A program made the translations under genes and the position numbers. Below, in pieces: positions 22,935-34,938 of a stretch of 64,000 nt of DNA; position 1 is the first letter of the stretch; the number at the start of each line of letters is the position of its first letter. Where the stretch lies: positions 31,005,501 to 31,069,500 of the forward strand of contig CM063455.1 of the NCBI GenBank assembly GCA_032191425.1, read 5' to 3'. The notes beneath the pieces were generated by a model. It did no database searches, was not told where the DNA came from, and saw only the letters and a list, made by a program, of their open reading frames with translations. The DNA is from Lymantria dispar (Eukaryota; Arthropoda; Insecta; Lepidoptera; Erebidae).

Positions 22935-23430
22935 TTACATACATAGATACATACATTCACACCTCTTTCCCATAGGGGTAGGCAGAGACAACTTACCTCC
23001 ACTTGTTACGATCTTGACATACCACTTTCGCCTCATTTACATTCGTTAATCTCCTCATGCATGTTCTTCAATTTAGGATACTTTTAACCTGGCCTTTCTT
23101 AAGAACGGCCCCGATTTGATCATGAAACGTCCGCTTTGGTCTTCCCCTTCTAACACTTCAGTCCACATTCACCCTATAAATTATCCTTGTCAATCTCCTT
23201 TCATTCATTCCCTCTACATTATCAAACCAAATTAACATAGGTACCTACCTTTTTCATCCTTGTCAATACATTTACTTTTATACCACAAGGTTCCCTAGTC
23301 ACTCTGTTCTTTCTATCACTCAATTTCACATCAATCATACTCCTCAGCGCTCTCATTTCCACAGTATTTATTCTACTTTCGTACTTCTTCTGCCATACCT
23401 AACTCTTTATTTCTAAACTATCAATAAATA
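22935..23430 (-). pseudogene. RTE-like LINE C terminus
   Basis: The minus strand gives INTVEMRALRSMIDVKLSDR, REPCGIKVNVLTRMKKV, then RRGRPKRTFHDQIGAVLKKG and NEAKVVCQDRNKWR followed by VVSAYPYGK. This order is that of a second abundant lepidopteran non-LTR element whose ORF ends in a SAYP motif. Stops and frameshifts occur near 23240, 23150 and 23000. An ATGTATGTATC-type tail follows the stop, at 22935-22955 on this strand. No RT catalytic block remains. The family is distinct from the copy at 17449 although the C-terminal plan is similar; the clade label is tentative. Confidence 0.7.
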
Positions 23431-23925
23431 AATTCTTTGTATTATTACTAAACAATGTCTGTATACGAACCAGGCGGGTGTATTTCGTGATGTTATACTC
23501 AACAAACGCTAATACACTTTTTTAATATACCAATTACTTTCAATATTAAGTCAGCAACGCTCCGACAATAACTGAATTATTAATTTCAATTTTTCCAAGT
23601 CAAAAACTTGTTCACTTATTACGCGTCGGTCGCCTTGTATTTCGCCCCTCGTCTGTTCCATCCCCGGCGCACCACCCCCTCCCTGGGGGTATATTAACTT
23701 TGACCTGACGAATGGAGTTTTGACACTTTTTTCGAGTCACAAAAGTAGGGTAGTTTGTACGTGATACTTTAATAATGAAGATGGAAATTGTAACGGTAAC
23801 TTGAGCGAACGAGTTTCATATTGTATCTTACTAACTTTGTTTTGGTCGAAGACTTTCAATGTTGCTTCGGATTTCACTACATTACAATTATTTTGATGAA
23901 TAGGTAGAAGACAATATGGATAAAA
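23431..23925. other. No gene recognised
   Basis: AT-rich except for a short C-rich island at 23645-23690; no known family. Confidence 0.4.
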
Positions 23926-23927
23926 AT

Positions 23928-24047
23928 CTGTGTGGTGACGAAGTAAGAATACAATTCACCACCCCCTCTCTTCTGCCCGTGTGTGCCGTAGATTGTATTG
24001 GTATATTAGGTTAGTAGATTGTATTCTTACTCCGTAACGACGCGGAT
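23928..24047. mobile_element. Two SINE A head fragments, inverted
   Basis: Plus-strand head at 23928-23996 and a minus-strand head at 24002-24047 face each other. Confidence 0.6.
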
Positions 24048-24057
24048 AATAATAGGG

Positions 24058-25285
24058 GTAAAGTATAAAATTGCCGTTTCGTACTGATAAATTAAAACCA
24101 TTTTTTTGTTCATAAAACAGATTTCTTTAATCAAAGTATTTACCTTCGTTATCTATACATTCCTGCCATCTAATTGGCAGATCATTTATACCTTTGTGAT
24201 AGAACTCTGGGGTCCTGAACTCTACAAATTGTGTAAACTATACTGCTTTCTCGGCATGAAATGATAGTTGTGCGAGTACGGTGGATGACGTATGATTTCT
24301 AACTGCAGGTCTTATAGTGTTAAAACAGTTTCTCGAGCAGTATGAGGTCTTGCGTTATCATGGAGCAATAATGGTGAAGATCGATTGACAAGTCAGGGCT
24401 ATTTTACTGCTAGTTTCGCCATCATTCTTCGGAGTTTTGCACAGTAGACATCTGCGTTTATTGCTTGGTCAGATTTGAGGAAGCTGTAGTGAATTACACC
24501 ATGAAGTGACCACCAAACAGTTACCATCACCTTTCTATGGGTAAGCTTCGCTTTAGGGTATTGATGTGGCGTTTGACCTGGGGTCAGCCATTGCGTTGTT
24601 CACTTGCGATTATCATAAAGAATCCACTTTTCATCACACGTCACAATTCGGTCCAAAATCCCTTCATTTCTATACCGGTTTGACAGGATAAAGCAAGTTT
24701 CAACGCGCGCTGCTCTCTGCAGGTCAGTTAAATCATGAGGCACCCATTTTCAAGTTTTTTTTTTTTATTTTATCGATTTGGTGCAAACGGGTCAATATTG
24801 TGGGTATGCTAACGTCAAACCATGCCGCTAATTCCTTGGTAGTTTGATTCGGATCGGCTTCCACCATCACCTGGAATTCATCGTTATTTACCTTAGTGGC
24901 TGGTCTTTCTCGTGGTCCATACTTCAAGTCCCAGTTTCCACTACGAAAGCGGTTAAACCAAAAACGCACGGTGCGTTCGTTAACCGTATCCTCTTGAAAC
25001 ACAGCATTGACATTACGAGCCGTTTCTGCAGCGTTAGTCCCACGTCGGCACTCGTGTTCGAAAATTACTCAGATTTTTCCGTATCCATATTCACTTCAAA
25101 AGCTGAGTGTAAAAACAATTGAACGTCAAACGATCAAATGTCATACATTTTTTTAATTTAGAATGTTATAGTTTTCGTTTGAAAACAGTTTCACTTTGAT
25201 ATCTGACACTATGCACGTTTGATTTTAATTCAAAGTGGCCTTTACGTTAAATCGGCAATTTCATATTTAAAACCGTATTGTTGTA
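24058..25285 (-). mobile_element. Full-length mariner element
   Basis: Imperfect inverted ends containing TAAAATTGCCG (left, near 24065) and its inverse CGGCAATTTCATA (right, near 25252). At about 1.2 kb this is the usual mariner length. Exact ends uncertain by about 10 bases. Confidence 0.8.
24127..25088 (-). pseudogene. Mariner transposase pseudogene, full length
   Basis: From an ATG at 25086-25088 to TAA at 24127-24129, about 320 codons once frameshifts are ignored. Recognisable blocks: DTVNERTVRFWFNRFRSG (HTH 1), EADPNQTTKELAAWF (HTH 2), CDEKWILYDNRK (first catalytic Asp), VMVTVWWSLHGVIHYSFL, LHDNARPHT read in another frame (second Asp), and RWQECIDNEGKYFD at the C terminus. The family's YSPDL block is reduced to YSHN, so the third catalytic Asp is deleted. 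A stop follows the first catalytic block and at least one shift precedes the second. It is therefore inactive. Similar to the SETMAR-type mariner lineage, by recalled motif similarity. Confidence 0.88.
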
Positions 25286-25312
25286 TACCTTAGTGACATT
25301 TTACGATATCCC

Positions 25313-25372
25313 CGAGTAAGTTGGAGTAATTAACTGTATTCTTACTCCCTCACTACATGGAAATAATTGCAT
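25313..25372 (-). mobile_element. SINE A head fragment
   Basis: TGTATTCTTACTCCCTCACT and upstream 40 bases only. Confidence 0.55.
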
Positions 25373-25374
25373 AT

Positions 25375-26186
25375 CTGTAAAATATGCATTTATAGTTCAA
25401 TTAACCACAAATACGGTTATAACAGTCATTTATATTAGTTGCATATATCGATATTAGGCGGTAACGATAAAATTAATTCAGTTGATGGCAATAACTGCAC
25501 CCCGGGGTGATACGCGCCCGAGTGGGCTCGCTGTAAAGTATTCGATGCAAGGTTGCTGCCACACTGATAGCGAATATATGTACTTCTAGAAATTTTCGTC
25601 ATGGGATATAGGCTAAGAAAGGTTAAATCCCTTAAAATAATAACATATAGAAGGATAGTATCGGTACTAAAGCGATCAAAAACATGAAGCCAAAAATACT
25701 AAGTGCGCGCAGGCGATTACACACGTATACACGCACACCACTATACAAATTGTGAATTCAAATTTTGTTTTTATTAACATAATCGTCGAAATACTGTTAA
25801 AAGTATTATTAATAACACACTTTTCATGTTTTTCAAATGTGTTGGGACACCATTTGAATGCACAAACCGTCATAATCACCTATTTATTTTTTAAGAGTTG
25901 CGTACGTACGTGCAGTACAGTGATCTTGTTCACTACGGAACGGTCCGGTATAAGCTCCATTTGGCTACAATTTAAATCCTTAATTTTATTGTGCGCGGAC
26001 ATACCTTCTATACGTTAGGTATTATTCTTAGGTTAAGCCCATAATTAACAGGCTTTCAGGTCACTTTGTTAATTTTTGTTTTCTATATTCTTTTATTTAA
26101 TCTCTTAATTGTATTACTATAACGGGCAGATAAGGAGTGATATATTATTAATTCGTGATAACACGCAGAAAATTATTAATCGATGA
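25375..26186. other. No gene recognised
   Basis: AT-rich; the short frames on both strands at 25676-26018 overlap each other and show no domain. Confidence 0.4.
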
Positions 26187-26187
26187 C

Positions 26188-26281
26188 TTCATCATCATCT
26201 CAGCCCATACACGTCCCAATGTTGAGCTCGGGCCTCCTCCACTGTCAGGAGGGAAATTGATTATACGACGCTAGCCAGACT
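26188..26281 (-). mobile_element. SINE A tail half
   Basis: CATCATCATCTCAGCCCATA through GGGCCTCCTCCACTG, ending at CTAGCCAGAC. Confidence 0.7.
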
Positions 26282-26454
26282 AACATATAAATTTCATTGT
26301 TCACACATATTTTATTTCATTTTTCTTCTTTATCCGACAATTGTTACGTTTAGATTAAATGAATTGACTATACGGTTGTTAATCATTTGTTTGGTATATC
26401 CCACGCCTAAGTTACAGTTATAAACGTAATAAATCCTCTACTCATGTAAGTTCG

Positions 26455-26844
26455 TATAAAACCCATTGCTATGCTAGAGCCTCCTTCACAATAAGGGAAG
26501 GTGACTTACTATACTGGTCATATATCACACACGTGGTCACATACCATGCTGGTCAGATGGATTTTTTACCTCTTATATAGGTTTACATATCCCACGTACT
26601 GTGTGGTAGCGGCTTCGAATACTACCAACCTTTGCTTTGCTCGTGGGTGTCGTAAAAGACGACTAAGAGCCCTAGATTGACCCGGACCAACTCCATCTGG
26701 TACCATTTGGGTCAACGATTACATTCCCAAGGAGGGTTGACGTCAGGCAGGCGGCCAGTCATAAAAATCATTGCCGAAACTTTTTGCAATATGTCAAAAC
26801 AGATGACATATTGCGTCGACCCCAAGTAATTGGGATAAGAGCAA

Positions 26845-26875
<31 letters not shown>

Positions 26876-26955
26876 GGTTTACATATCACATACCTTGGTC
26901 ATCGTATACGACACCCACAGGCAAGATAGGGCGTGGTAAATTGTAATCTTTCTTC
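26455..26955 (-). mobile_element. SINE A copy split by SINE B
   Basis: The two halves (26455-26591 and 26876-26955) are interrupted by the SINE B at 26592-26875. The left half is degraded. Confidence 0.65.
26592..26875 (+). mobile_element. SINE B copy 1
   Basis: Flanked by GGTTTACATATC at 26580-26591 and 26876-26887 (target duplication). The head is TGTGTGGTAGCGGCTTCGAA, followed by the GTCGTAAAAGACGAC hairpin, and the tail is a (GAT)n run. Very similar to copies at 42523 and 49992. Confidence 0.88.
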
Positions 26956-27276
26956 AAAACTTCGAAATATATACAGCCATTTCTAGTACAACTAAAAATT
27001 AAAGCTTTCATCCCCGCTAATATCTGAGCCCCACCCATTCTAGTACGTAATGTCTCCCCAAAGAGACATTGGAGCTAGTAGCTTGACACCCAGCACTTCT
27101 GTGCTACGCTCAGCTCCAGTGCACATTTCGACCGGCTCGTTATTGGTCACATACTTATTTAACCTGCTTATCCTTTCCTCATATATACACTTCAAAAACT
27201 GGAAGAATGTTTTTATAGTTTGTTTTTGTGGCTATTTATTCTTTAGCTTGTATAGTGCTCATCTACTGATAAGACC

Positions 27277-27506
27277 ACATCTCAGCCTATATATGTGCCC
27301 CTATTGGGCTCGGGCCTCCTCCATAATGGGAGGGGAATTGACCTGCTATTTCACACTAGGCAAACGTGTTGGAATAGGGTTTTGTTTAGAGTTTCCCTTC
27401 TCTTACACAGATGTTATATGCTTATTATATTCCATACTCGTCGTTTACGACATCTACGGGCAAGATAGGGAGTGGTGAATTGTATTCTTACTCCGTGACC
27501 ACACGA
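27277..27506 (-). mobile_element. SINE A copy
   Basis: CATCTCAGCCTATATATGTG through to GTGACCACACG; the CATCAT tail is reduced. Confidence 0.8.
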
Positions 27507-27656
27507 ATAAGACCACATTGCTGATAAATTTCTGTCAACAGCCATAAATTACCTACTCGTGAGTAAAAAAGTGTAGATGTCAAAACCGGATAAATGTAAA
27601 ATATTTTAATTCCAAAAATTTATTTTAATATACTTAATAGATTATAACTATTATTG

Positions 27657-28042
27657 TACAGCGGAGCGTGTTTTGCCTAACGAATTTTTGTATTTTCATT
27701 GTTTTGGTCATGCTCACTGAAGGATTTACTTGCGGTAACTGCATGGAGCGGGCCTCTCCCGTCCCTCTATAGTGGTTAAGGGGAGTGATGGCTACTCTAG
27801 TAGCTAACTCATGATCGGGTGCCGCTTATAGAATATACCGCGTGGGGGACGGATATAATCGTTTGAATTATATTACGTATCTTGTAATTCGAATGGCATC
27901 ACCCTAGAGCTAGTAGTTAGAAGAGTTGAATTTATTGGATAGTAGTTTAATTTATTGCCTAATTTGATATAATTTTGATGAAATTGACAATATGTAAGTG
28001 TCCTCTCGGGGTTTACGCATAATAAATTGTTTTGAATTTGAA
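27657..28042 (+). mobile_element. CR1/L2-like LINE 3' UTR fragment
   Basis: GCGGAGCGTGTTTTGCCTAA, GGTCATGCTCACTGAAGG, ATCGGGTGCCGCTT, then CTCGGGGTTTACGCATAATA and a TTTGAATTTGAAT tail. 5' truncated after the ORF. Confidence 0.8.
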
Positions 28043-28074
28043 TCTTAAATCAAACAATTAGTTTTAAGTTTTTA

Positions 28075-28235
28075 TTTCTGTCGGCAGTCCTCATGATGGC
28101 TCGTATTCTTCTTTTTCAGTTATTTTTACCTTTTCGACTTTTGCGTAAGCATTAGAACTCATTACATATAAAAAAAATTCAACAAAATCGGTCCAGCCGT
28201 TTAGGAAGAGTTTAGTCATATGCATACGCAGTATT
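28075..28235 (+). repeat. Repeat I-like fragment
   Basis: AAAATCGGTCCAGCCGTTTA and AGAGTTTAGTCATATGCATA resemble the end of the repeat at 3395-3625. Confidence 0.45.
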
Positions 28236-28249
28236 AAAGTATACTTGTA

Positions 28250-28360
28250 ATCATCATTACCCGCATCTCGGCTCGTATACGTCCCACTGTAGAGTTCGGG
28301 TTTCCTCCATAATAGGAGGGATATTGACCTATACTCGAGTATCTCGAGTTTTCCTTCTCT
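28250..28360 (-). mobile_element. SINE A fragment, deleted
   Basis: CATCATTACCCGCATCTCGG to ATATTGACCTA, then jumps to TCGAGTTTTCCTTCTCTTAC. Confidence 0.65.
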
Positions 28361-28529
28361 TACACTGGTAAAATATACTGATATTTAATGATTATACATA
28401 TGAATAGATAAAACGTTTCTAAATCTGAAAGAAAGAAAGAAAACTCATTTATTTCGATATCGCAATCAATCGCTACAGAATCTATATAAATTCAAAAGAT
28501 TATGCTAAAATATAACTTAAAACTTATAC

Positions 28530-28708
28530 TTTTTTTTTTGGTAGGGCTACGGTCATCGCACCCTCCGCCCAGCTCCGTCCGGGGCGACATGGCGAGAGGG
28601 GCGGCGCGCGGCCCCGTAAACCACCCGATAGCACGTCGCCTTCGTCGTTTGGCCGATCACTAGCGAAGAGTTCCTTGACATCAGTGGTCGGCAGGACGGA
28701 AGGGTAAA
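28530..28708 (-). mobile_element. R1-type 3' UTR fragment
   Basis: T-run then GGTAGGGCTACGGTCATCGC; truncated at CGGCAGGACGGAAGGG. Head-to-head with the copy at 28830-29125. Confidence 0.7.
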
Positions 28709-28829
28709 CACCTATACTTAAAAATTATACTAAAATAAGTTAGAAAAATAAGTTAAAAATGCATAGAAGGCGAAGGTCCTATATCAGCATGAGCTGCACC
28801 GAGGCGGTGTTGCACTGGTTTTGCTCATT

Positions 28830-29125
28830 TCGCGGTGACGTGACCGGGGAACTAGTCCGTCACCCGCCGAGAGGCCGACCGCGTGAGGAAAATCCGAAGT
28901 CCTCCCCAAGGGGGGGACATCGGTCGATGGGAGGGTACCCCAAATAGGAGGTATTCCGTAGGGCCGACCACTGATGTCAAGTAACCCTACTCCGGTGGTC
29001 GGCCCAGCAACTAAGGCGACGTGCATCGTGGGTGGGTTGCGGGTGTGCGTGCTTACGCTCCTCTGTCACCCCGGACGGAGTGGTGCGACGAACACGCCGA
29101 CCGCAACCCACCCCCAAAAAAAAAA
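28830..29125 (+). mobile_element. R1-type 3' UTR fragment
   Basis: From GGTGACGTGACCGGGG to an A-tail at 29115-29125. It is inverted relative to the copy 120 bases upstream, so transcripts could fold into a long hairpin. Confidence 0.75.
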
Positions 29126-29460
29126 GAAGATATTATTTAAAGCTTTTCATTAGTAAATTTGTTTGAAAATCCCTAAAAATCTTTTTATTACGTTTGTATA
29201 TATACTAAACATCAAAAATCTTCTCATAATAATAATGAACACTTAATCTTGTTACAACGAAGTGAAACAAGGTATTTAATGGCTTCATAATTTGTAAGTA
29301 AACAACTCCTGCGCACGTTTATGTTCAGTGAACACGGCATGCGGCCGTAAGCGATGAGATTATTAGCCATAAACTATATTAATGATGGGATACAACATAT
29401 AATGGGTCTGTGGACATGTTTATAAGCACTTTGAACTGCCTCTGACGTAACTTGAAACAA
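29126..29460. other. No gene recognised
   Basis: AT-rich flank; nothing identifiable. Confidence 0.4.
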
Positions 29461-29511
29461 TATACTTTTGCGATACACAAATTGTTGTTCTGAGTTTGTG
29501 ATATTTAATTA

Positions 29512-32305
29512 TATTCAAATTCAAATTATTTTATTATGCATAAACCCCGAGAGGGCACTTACATATTGTCAGGTTTACAAAAGAATATACTACCACCGGA
29601 TCGGAACGCGACCGCTACTGAGAAGATCCGGCAAGAAACTCAGCAGGCTTGTCATTATTTTTAATTTTTTTTTCTTCTTACTAGTTATACAGTTGTGTAC
29701 ATGTTTTGTAAGAACTAGCTCCAGTGTGATGCCCTTCGAACCGCAAGACACTTAATATAATTTAAACGATTATGGCTGGACCAGATCCCACAAGCGGCAC
29801 CCGATCACGAGTTAACTACTAGAGCAGCCATCACTCCCCTCAACCACTATGGAGGGAAGGGAGAGACCCGCTCCACGCAGCTACCGCAAGTAGATCCCTA
29901 TGTGAGCATGACCAACACCACAATATGTTACAAACGCTGAAAATACAAAAATTCGTTAGGCAAAACACGCTACACTTTACAATAAAAGTTAATAGTACAT
30001 TCACAAACAGTATATTTAAAATAACAAGGAAATTGCTGAATGAGGAGCTGCTCACAACCAATCTGTATTATCATCTACATAATCCGATATTTTATAATAA
30101 GCTTTTTTACAAAGTCTATTCTTGATGGCTTTTTTAAACTTTTTCATAGGCAGGTCTCGGATATCTTTAGGTAATCTATTGTAAAAGCGTATACATTGCC
30201 CCATGAATGATTTGTTAACTTTTTGGAGACGAGTAGTGTGTACAACTAATCTGTCCTTATTACGAGTATTCATTTCATGAATGTCACAATATCTTTTAAA
30301 GTTAGCGATATTTTTTTTGACATATAATATATTTTCGTATATATATAGTGATACAGCAGTTAGAATATTTATTTCTTTGAATTTCTCCCGAAGTGAGATT
30401 CTTGGGCCTAGATTATAAATTGCACGGACAGCCCTTTTTTGGAGAACAAAGATTCTATTAAAATCCGCGGAGCATCCCCACAGTAATATGCCGTAAGACA
30501 TAAGACTATGGAAATAAGCGAAATAAACCATTCTAGCTGTTTCAGTATCTATTAACATTCTTATTTTTTTTACTGCATAAGCCGCTGAGCTAAGCCTACT
30601 CGACAACTTTTCAATATGAGGTCCCCACTGAAGTTTAGCATCTATGGTGATACCTAAAAAAACTGTTGACTCCACAAGGTCTAGAGCCACACCATTCATT
30701 TGGACATTGGTTTCCACTTGCCTCACATTGGGAGTAGTAAATTTGATACATTTAGTTTTTTCTCATTGAGAACCAAATTATTAGTGTTAAACCAATGAAG
30801 AACGTTAGACAGTGCATTGTTCACATCGTCATAATTAAACATTTGTCTTTTAATTTTAAATAACAAAGAAGTGTCATCTGCGAACAACACAATGTCCAGA
30901 TTGTCCCCTATATGGTAGGGTAGGTCATTAATATATACAAGAAACAGAAATGGCCCCAGAATGGACCCTTGTGGAACGCCCATTTTTATAATAGAACCAG
31001 ATGATCGTGCACCATTAACATCAACCCTCTGGATTCTGTTGCTTAAATAAGAAGTTACAAGTTCAAGAGCGTTATTCCTGATCCCATAGTGGTATAGTTT
31101 TCTGATGAGTGTTTCATGTTGTACACAATCAAATGCCTTAGATAAATCACAGAAAACACCTAAGGCCTCATGTGATTCCTCCCAGGCTGCAAAAATATTT
31201 TTCAATAACTCTACGCCCGCATCAGTAGTAGAGCAATTCTTAGTAAAGCCAAATTGATTTTTGTGAAAAATACCATGTCTCATAAAATGAATCAACATCT
31301 GATTAAGCATAATTTTTTCAAATACTTTACTGAGTGTTGGTAGTATGGAAATAGGACGAAAATTATTAATATCTGACATACTACCAGATTTAATAAAGGA
31401 ATTACTCTACTAATTTTCATGAGATCAGGAAACACACCCTGAGCAACACAACCATTAAATTCAAAGGAAGTGTCACATTTTACAATGCTTTGTTTAAGGA
31501 GCGATTCAGCCAAAATAGGGCACGACGCTAAGGATTTTGTTGTTAATACAGGCACATTTGTAAAATAGTTTTTAAATTCATGTGCCACTTCTTTATTTAC
31601 TGTCACATTTTTATCACCAATCTTTAAATTAAAGTCCTTCTTCCGCACAGTGTTCCTACCGGTTTCACTATTAATCACTGTCCAAGTCATTTTAATTATA
31701 TCACTAGATCCTTTAATTTTCCTCCTTAAATAAATGGATTTAGCACTAGAACAGGCACGTTTGAAAATTTTTGAATAATTTTTAACATACTCTAAAAATA
31801 CTGGGTTATGGTTATAAGATTTTTCACTGTAAAGATCATATAACCTTCTTCTACTCTTGTAGATACCACAAGTGGCCCATTCACTAAAACCAGCAGGCAC
31901 TCCAAATGTTAATGTTTTTGGTTTAAAAATTTTACTAAATTCGGTATTGATTGTGTGAAATAAAGATGTATATAGCTCATTAGGACTGTCATGAATAGGC
32001 AACAGCGGTACCTTCATACTCAGTTCATCTTTAAACTGCTCTAAGCGGCTAGCAGTCATGGGAACAAAGCTAATACTTTCTCGTTGAACCCCACTAGTTC
32101 TAGGAAATACAACAAATTGACCACAATGATCCGATTCTAGAGCACTCAGAATAGAGTGAGCAATGGGTTTAACAGTTGTAAATACATTATCAATACAAGT
32201 TGCACTCCCAGACGTTATCCTAGTAGGCTCCAAGAAAACATTATATAAATCATATGATTTCATAAGAGTTATAAATTTTTGTGTGATGTTGTGTTGTGTG
32301 ATGTT
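29512..32305 (-). mobile_element. CR1/L2-like LINE, 2.8 kb, 5' truncated
   Basis: The longest LINE here, oriented minus. Its 3' UTR (29512-30051) carries the same landmarks as five other fragments in the window and ends in TTTGAA repeats. Most of the endonuclease is missing at the 5' end, typical of incomplete reverse transcription. Confidence 0.85.
30052..32263 (-). pseudogene. LINE ORF2: endonuclease end, RT and C terminus
   Basis: Three overlapping minus-strand pieces make one interrupted ORF2. At 31292-32263 is the end of an AP-type endonuclease (PTRITSGSATCIDNVFT, then SALESDHCGQF) and the linker. At 30723-31379 is the reverse transcriptase, with NNFRPISILPTLSKVFEKI, VFCDLSKAFDCVQHETLI, GVPQGSILGPFLFLVYINDL and the catalytic FADD at 30873-30884. 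At 30052-30726 is the C-terminal region, with ESTVFLGITIDAKLQWGPHI and NRLPKDIRDLPMKKFKKA, ending DDNTDWL. The protein copies LINE RNA at a nicked target. Frameshifts near 31385 and 30745 disable this copy, although every RT motif is intact, so it is fairly young. A short TTTGAA-repeat tail rather than poly(A) favours the CR1/L2 side over jockey. Confidence 0.9.
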
Positions 32306-32399
32306 GCTATATTTTCGTAAAGTCCTCTGCGATACAAGGGTTATTTTTTAGTTCGGCGATCTTTAATATTATATACTTCTTTTATTGAATTTTAACATT

Positions 32400-32924
32400 T
32401 TTTATTTATCGGGCGACTAACAGCTTAAAAGTAATAAAAATCCAGGTAAACATATTTAAGATAAATAAAGTCAATAACACATCTTCACTATTATGTTTCA
32501 CATAAAACATTAAAATAGAGAAATTTTTCAGGCATTTTTGCCATATCTACAACTGCAATCAATCCTAAAGCTATCATATAGGCCCCTTAAGCTCTGCTAA
32601 ATCCGTAATGCTGTACTGCTGTGTTTCACTTAGTTGTAACTCCTCTTATCTGCTGGCTTGTTAGACAATTTTGTTTCATATCTACCACTTTGCATAGGAG
32701 GGAAGTGGAATCTTAATAACTCTTCTTTTTTTTCTCTTCTAATTCAATTTGTTGTGGATCCTAAGACTATTAAAAGCGTTTCCTGAAACTTCCTGAGGGT
32801 CAAACCTTATAAACAAAGACCATTGTGGGTCCTAGCTTATAGGAGGACGCAGTGGTGGAAATGTGTGGTGGCAATACTCCCAACAAATAAAAATACTGAC
32901 ATTATTTTTCAAATCTAAACATTT
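32400..32924. other. No gene recognised
   Basis: AT-rich; no repeat or coding pattern identified. Confidence 0.4.
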
Positions 32925-33775
32925 AAAAAAGTGAGCCCTCGCTCAGGACGCTTGGCAGATGTGAAACATCAACATTATTTTGAACAAATATATATGTATC
33001 GAGGGGGGGGGGGGGTCATGCTGTATCACTATCAGGTCGGTCACACATCGCGAGGGGCTAAAATAACACTTCGGATGGCTACTTTTAAACTGTATTCAAC
33101 AATTAGCGTTAACACTTTTCTATCATAACCACTAATTACACGGATACCGACAGCTAACTTACAAGTTAGGGAAACGCGGTGAATTTGATACAACACGGCA
33201 GCAACAACGACCGATCGCTCTCGTGTCTCGTTCCCAATTCAACGTACCGCTCTCAATAACGAAAGCTCGGTATTATTTCAAACGTTAACGGTCAAACGAC
33301 AAACATCAAAAATCATTGTCAACTTTGTATCAAAAACACCCAAGTATAATAATTGACGTTTCCGTAATCGATTGATTCTTAAAAACTATTAAGATATGGC
33401 GCTAGAAGTAGTGACGCTGCGACATATGCATAAAGGAACCAGATTACGACAGAAATTAATATGGCATAATATATAAATAAAATATTACGATTTTTCACAG
33501 AAAATGATGATTTCATTCAATAAGCATTTATTTTCATTAAACACAAGAACTAAAAATTCTAAAATATTTGAAATTGTGACAACTCAATTTTTCAATCAGT
33601 GATTTCGATAATAATAGTTATAATGGATGCCTCTAACTATATTACTGTGACAATTTGTCGGAACTACACTTACCTACTATCATATAACGTGGCGAGACCT
33701 CTCCGCGGCATACCTCGCCACGCCGCGCCGGCAATCGTTTTTACCTGCGGCTATAGATGTTTCACTTCAAAAAAC
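32925..33775 (+). repeat. Repeat E copy 2
   Basis: Shares ordered blocks with 1405-3720: AGATGTGAAACATC near 32960, ATTAATATGGCATAATAT near 33450, and CTATAGATGTTTCAC near 33740. It contains a G13 homopolymer at 33003-33015. The 400 bases at 33010-33430 have no counterpart in copy 1. Confidence 0.55.
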
Positions 33776-34018
33776 TGACAACTACAACAGGTTTTAAAAA
33801 CAAACGAACACTTAGATTATTTAAAGTATCAATAACATTTGTCTTGAACCAGTCATGGTATACACATAATATTCAATTATCTATTACACATGGCGATCAA
33901 ACAACATAATTAAAAAAGATTTATCATCTTCGTGACATGCATCGTAAAATATAACTAAATAAATAATACAGAACACATGTGTGTTATATTGTCATATTGT
34001 CATTGACGTATGTTATAT

Positions 34019-34310
34019 TGTCATTGACGAGGAAGAGTTTCGGTGCGAATTTGGAGAGGTCATGTTAAGCTCTTGTATTATATTCATTTTTTTAGTGTTT
34101 TATAGTGTTATATTGAATAATTTTGCTGATATTTTATGTAATATAATATAATTAAGGTGCTGAAGTGTGGTGAATGTGATATAAGAGTGGTTTATGTGTA
34201 TTTTCATATCCAACCGGAATTCCCAGAGAAATCATCTAATTAGGTTTTCAGCGCCTAATTAATGATAACGACTTGACTTACTGACGGACAATGACTATAA
34301 ATAAGATATA
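34019..34310 (+). repeat. Local duplication, uninterrupted copy
   Basis: Matches, with divergence, the sequence flanking the transposon at 34527-39718: left flank 34403-34526 and right flank 39719-39880. Shared phrases include TCTTGTATTATATTCA, TTTTATGTAATATA and TTGACTTACTGAC. It acts as a paralogous empty site. Confidence 0.7.
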
Positions 34311-34402
34311 CAATATGAAGAAGTAAATAATATGTAAAGAAAAATTGTATCAGACTTGGCTGTATGGGCTTTGATCCCTTTGCCTGTCCGTATGGACAAA
34401 TA

Positions 34403-34526
34403 GAACCAAAGGGGGGAGTTTTTGGCGGGAATCTGAAGTGTCATGTGGTATTCTTGTATTATATTCAATATCTTAGTATTTTAACGTGTTATATTAAATA
34501 ATTTTGATGGCATTTTATGTAATATA
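34403..34526 (+). repeat. Local duplication, left half of interrupted copy
   Basis: Ends TTTTATGTAATATA directly at the transposon's left end; continues at 39719. Confidence 0.7.
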
Positions 34527-34551
34527 TGAGTTGTTTTCAAAATATGTGTAC
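34527..34551 (+). repeat. Left terminal inverted repeat
   Basis: Pairs with 39694-39718; mismatches only at positions 6 and 7 of the 25. Confidence 0.9.
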
Positions 34552-34938
34552 TTTTACCAAAAAATGTTTGTCCTCATAAAAAATCTTTGAAAAAAATATT
34601 ATTTTGACTAAAATAAATCATTTTTTAAATTCCACATACAAATCTAAGCATAACTGCATATTATTCTTAATAAAAAGCAATGAATTACGATTAAAATCCT
34701 AGCATAAATTAAATGTGAAAATTAAGTAACAAAAAAACACCATACATTTTTTAATGTCCCCTTGTTGGACGACATTCGAAACATATTTTTTAATCAGAAT
34801 TTTTGTACTAAACTTACTAGTTTTTTGTACCATAATTTATAAAGCAATGTTTATTTTTATGTTGGATGGATAAACTATTTAAATTTACGTTAAATAAACT
34901 AAGAATGAACATTTTAAAAAATGTCCCCATCAATCGTA

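Larger units (their letters stand above)
29462..32366 (+). mobile_element. SINE S copy split by a LINE
   Basis: The left piece 29462-29514 (TTTTGCGATACACAAATTGT) and right piece 32312-32366 (TCGTAAAGTCCTCTGCGATA) together match the 3' two thirds of the SINE at 40197-40415. The LINE lies between them. Confidence 0.7.

Noticed and set aside
22532..22975. Open frames rich in His-Thr or Val-Cys on both strands
   Set aside because: They are translations of the CA repeat and have no start context or domain.
33003..33015. G13 tract as a G-quadruplex
   Set aside because: A single G-run without partner runs nearby; more likely homopolymer expansion or error.
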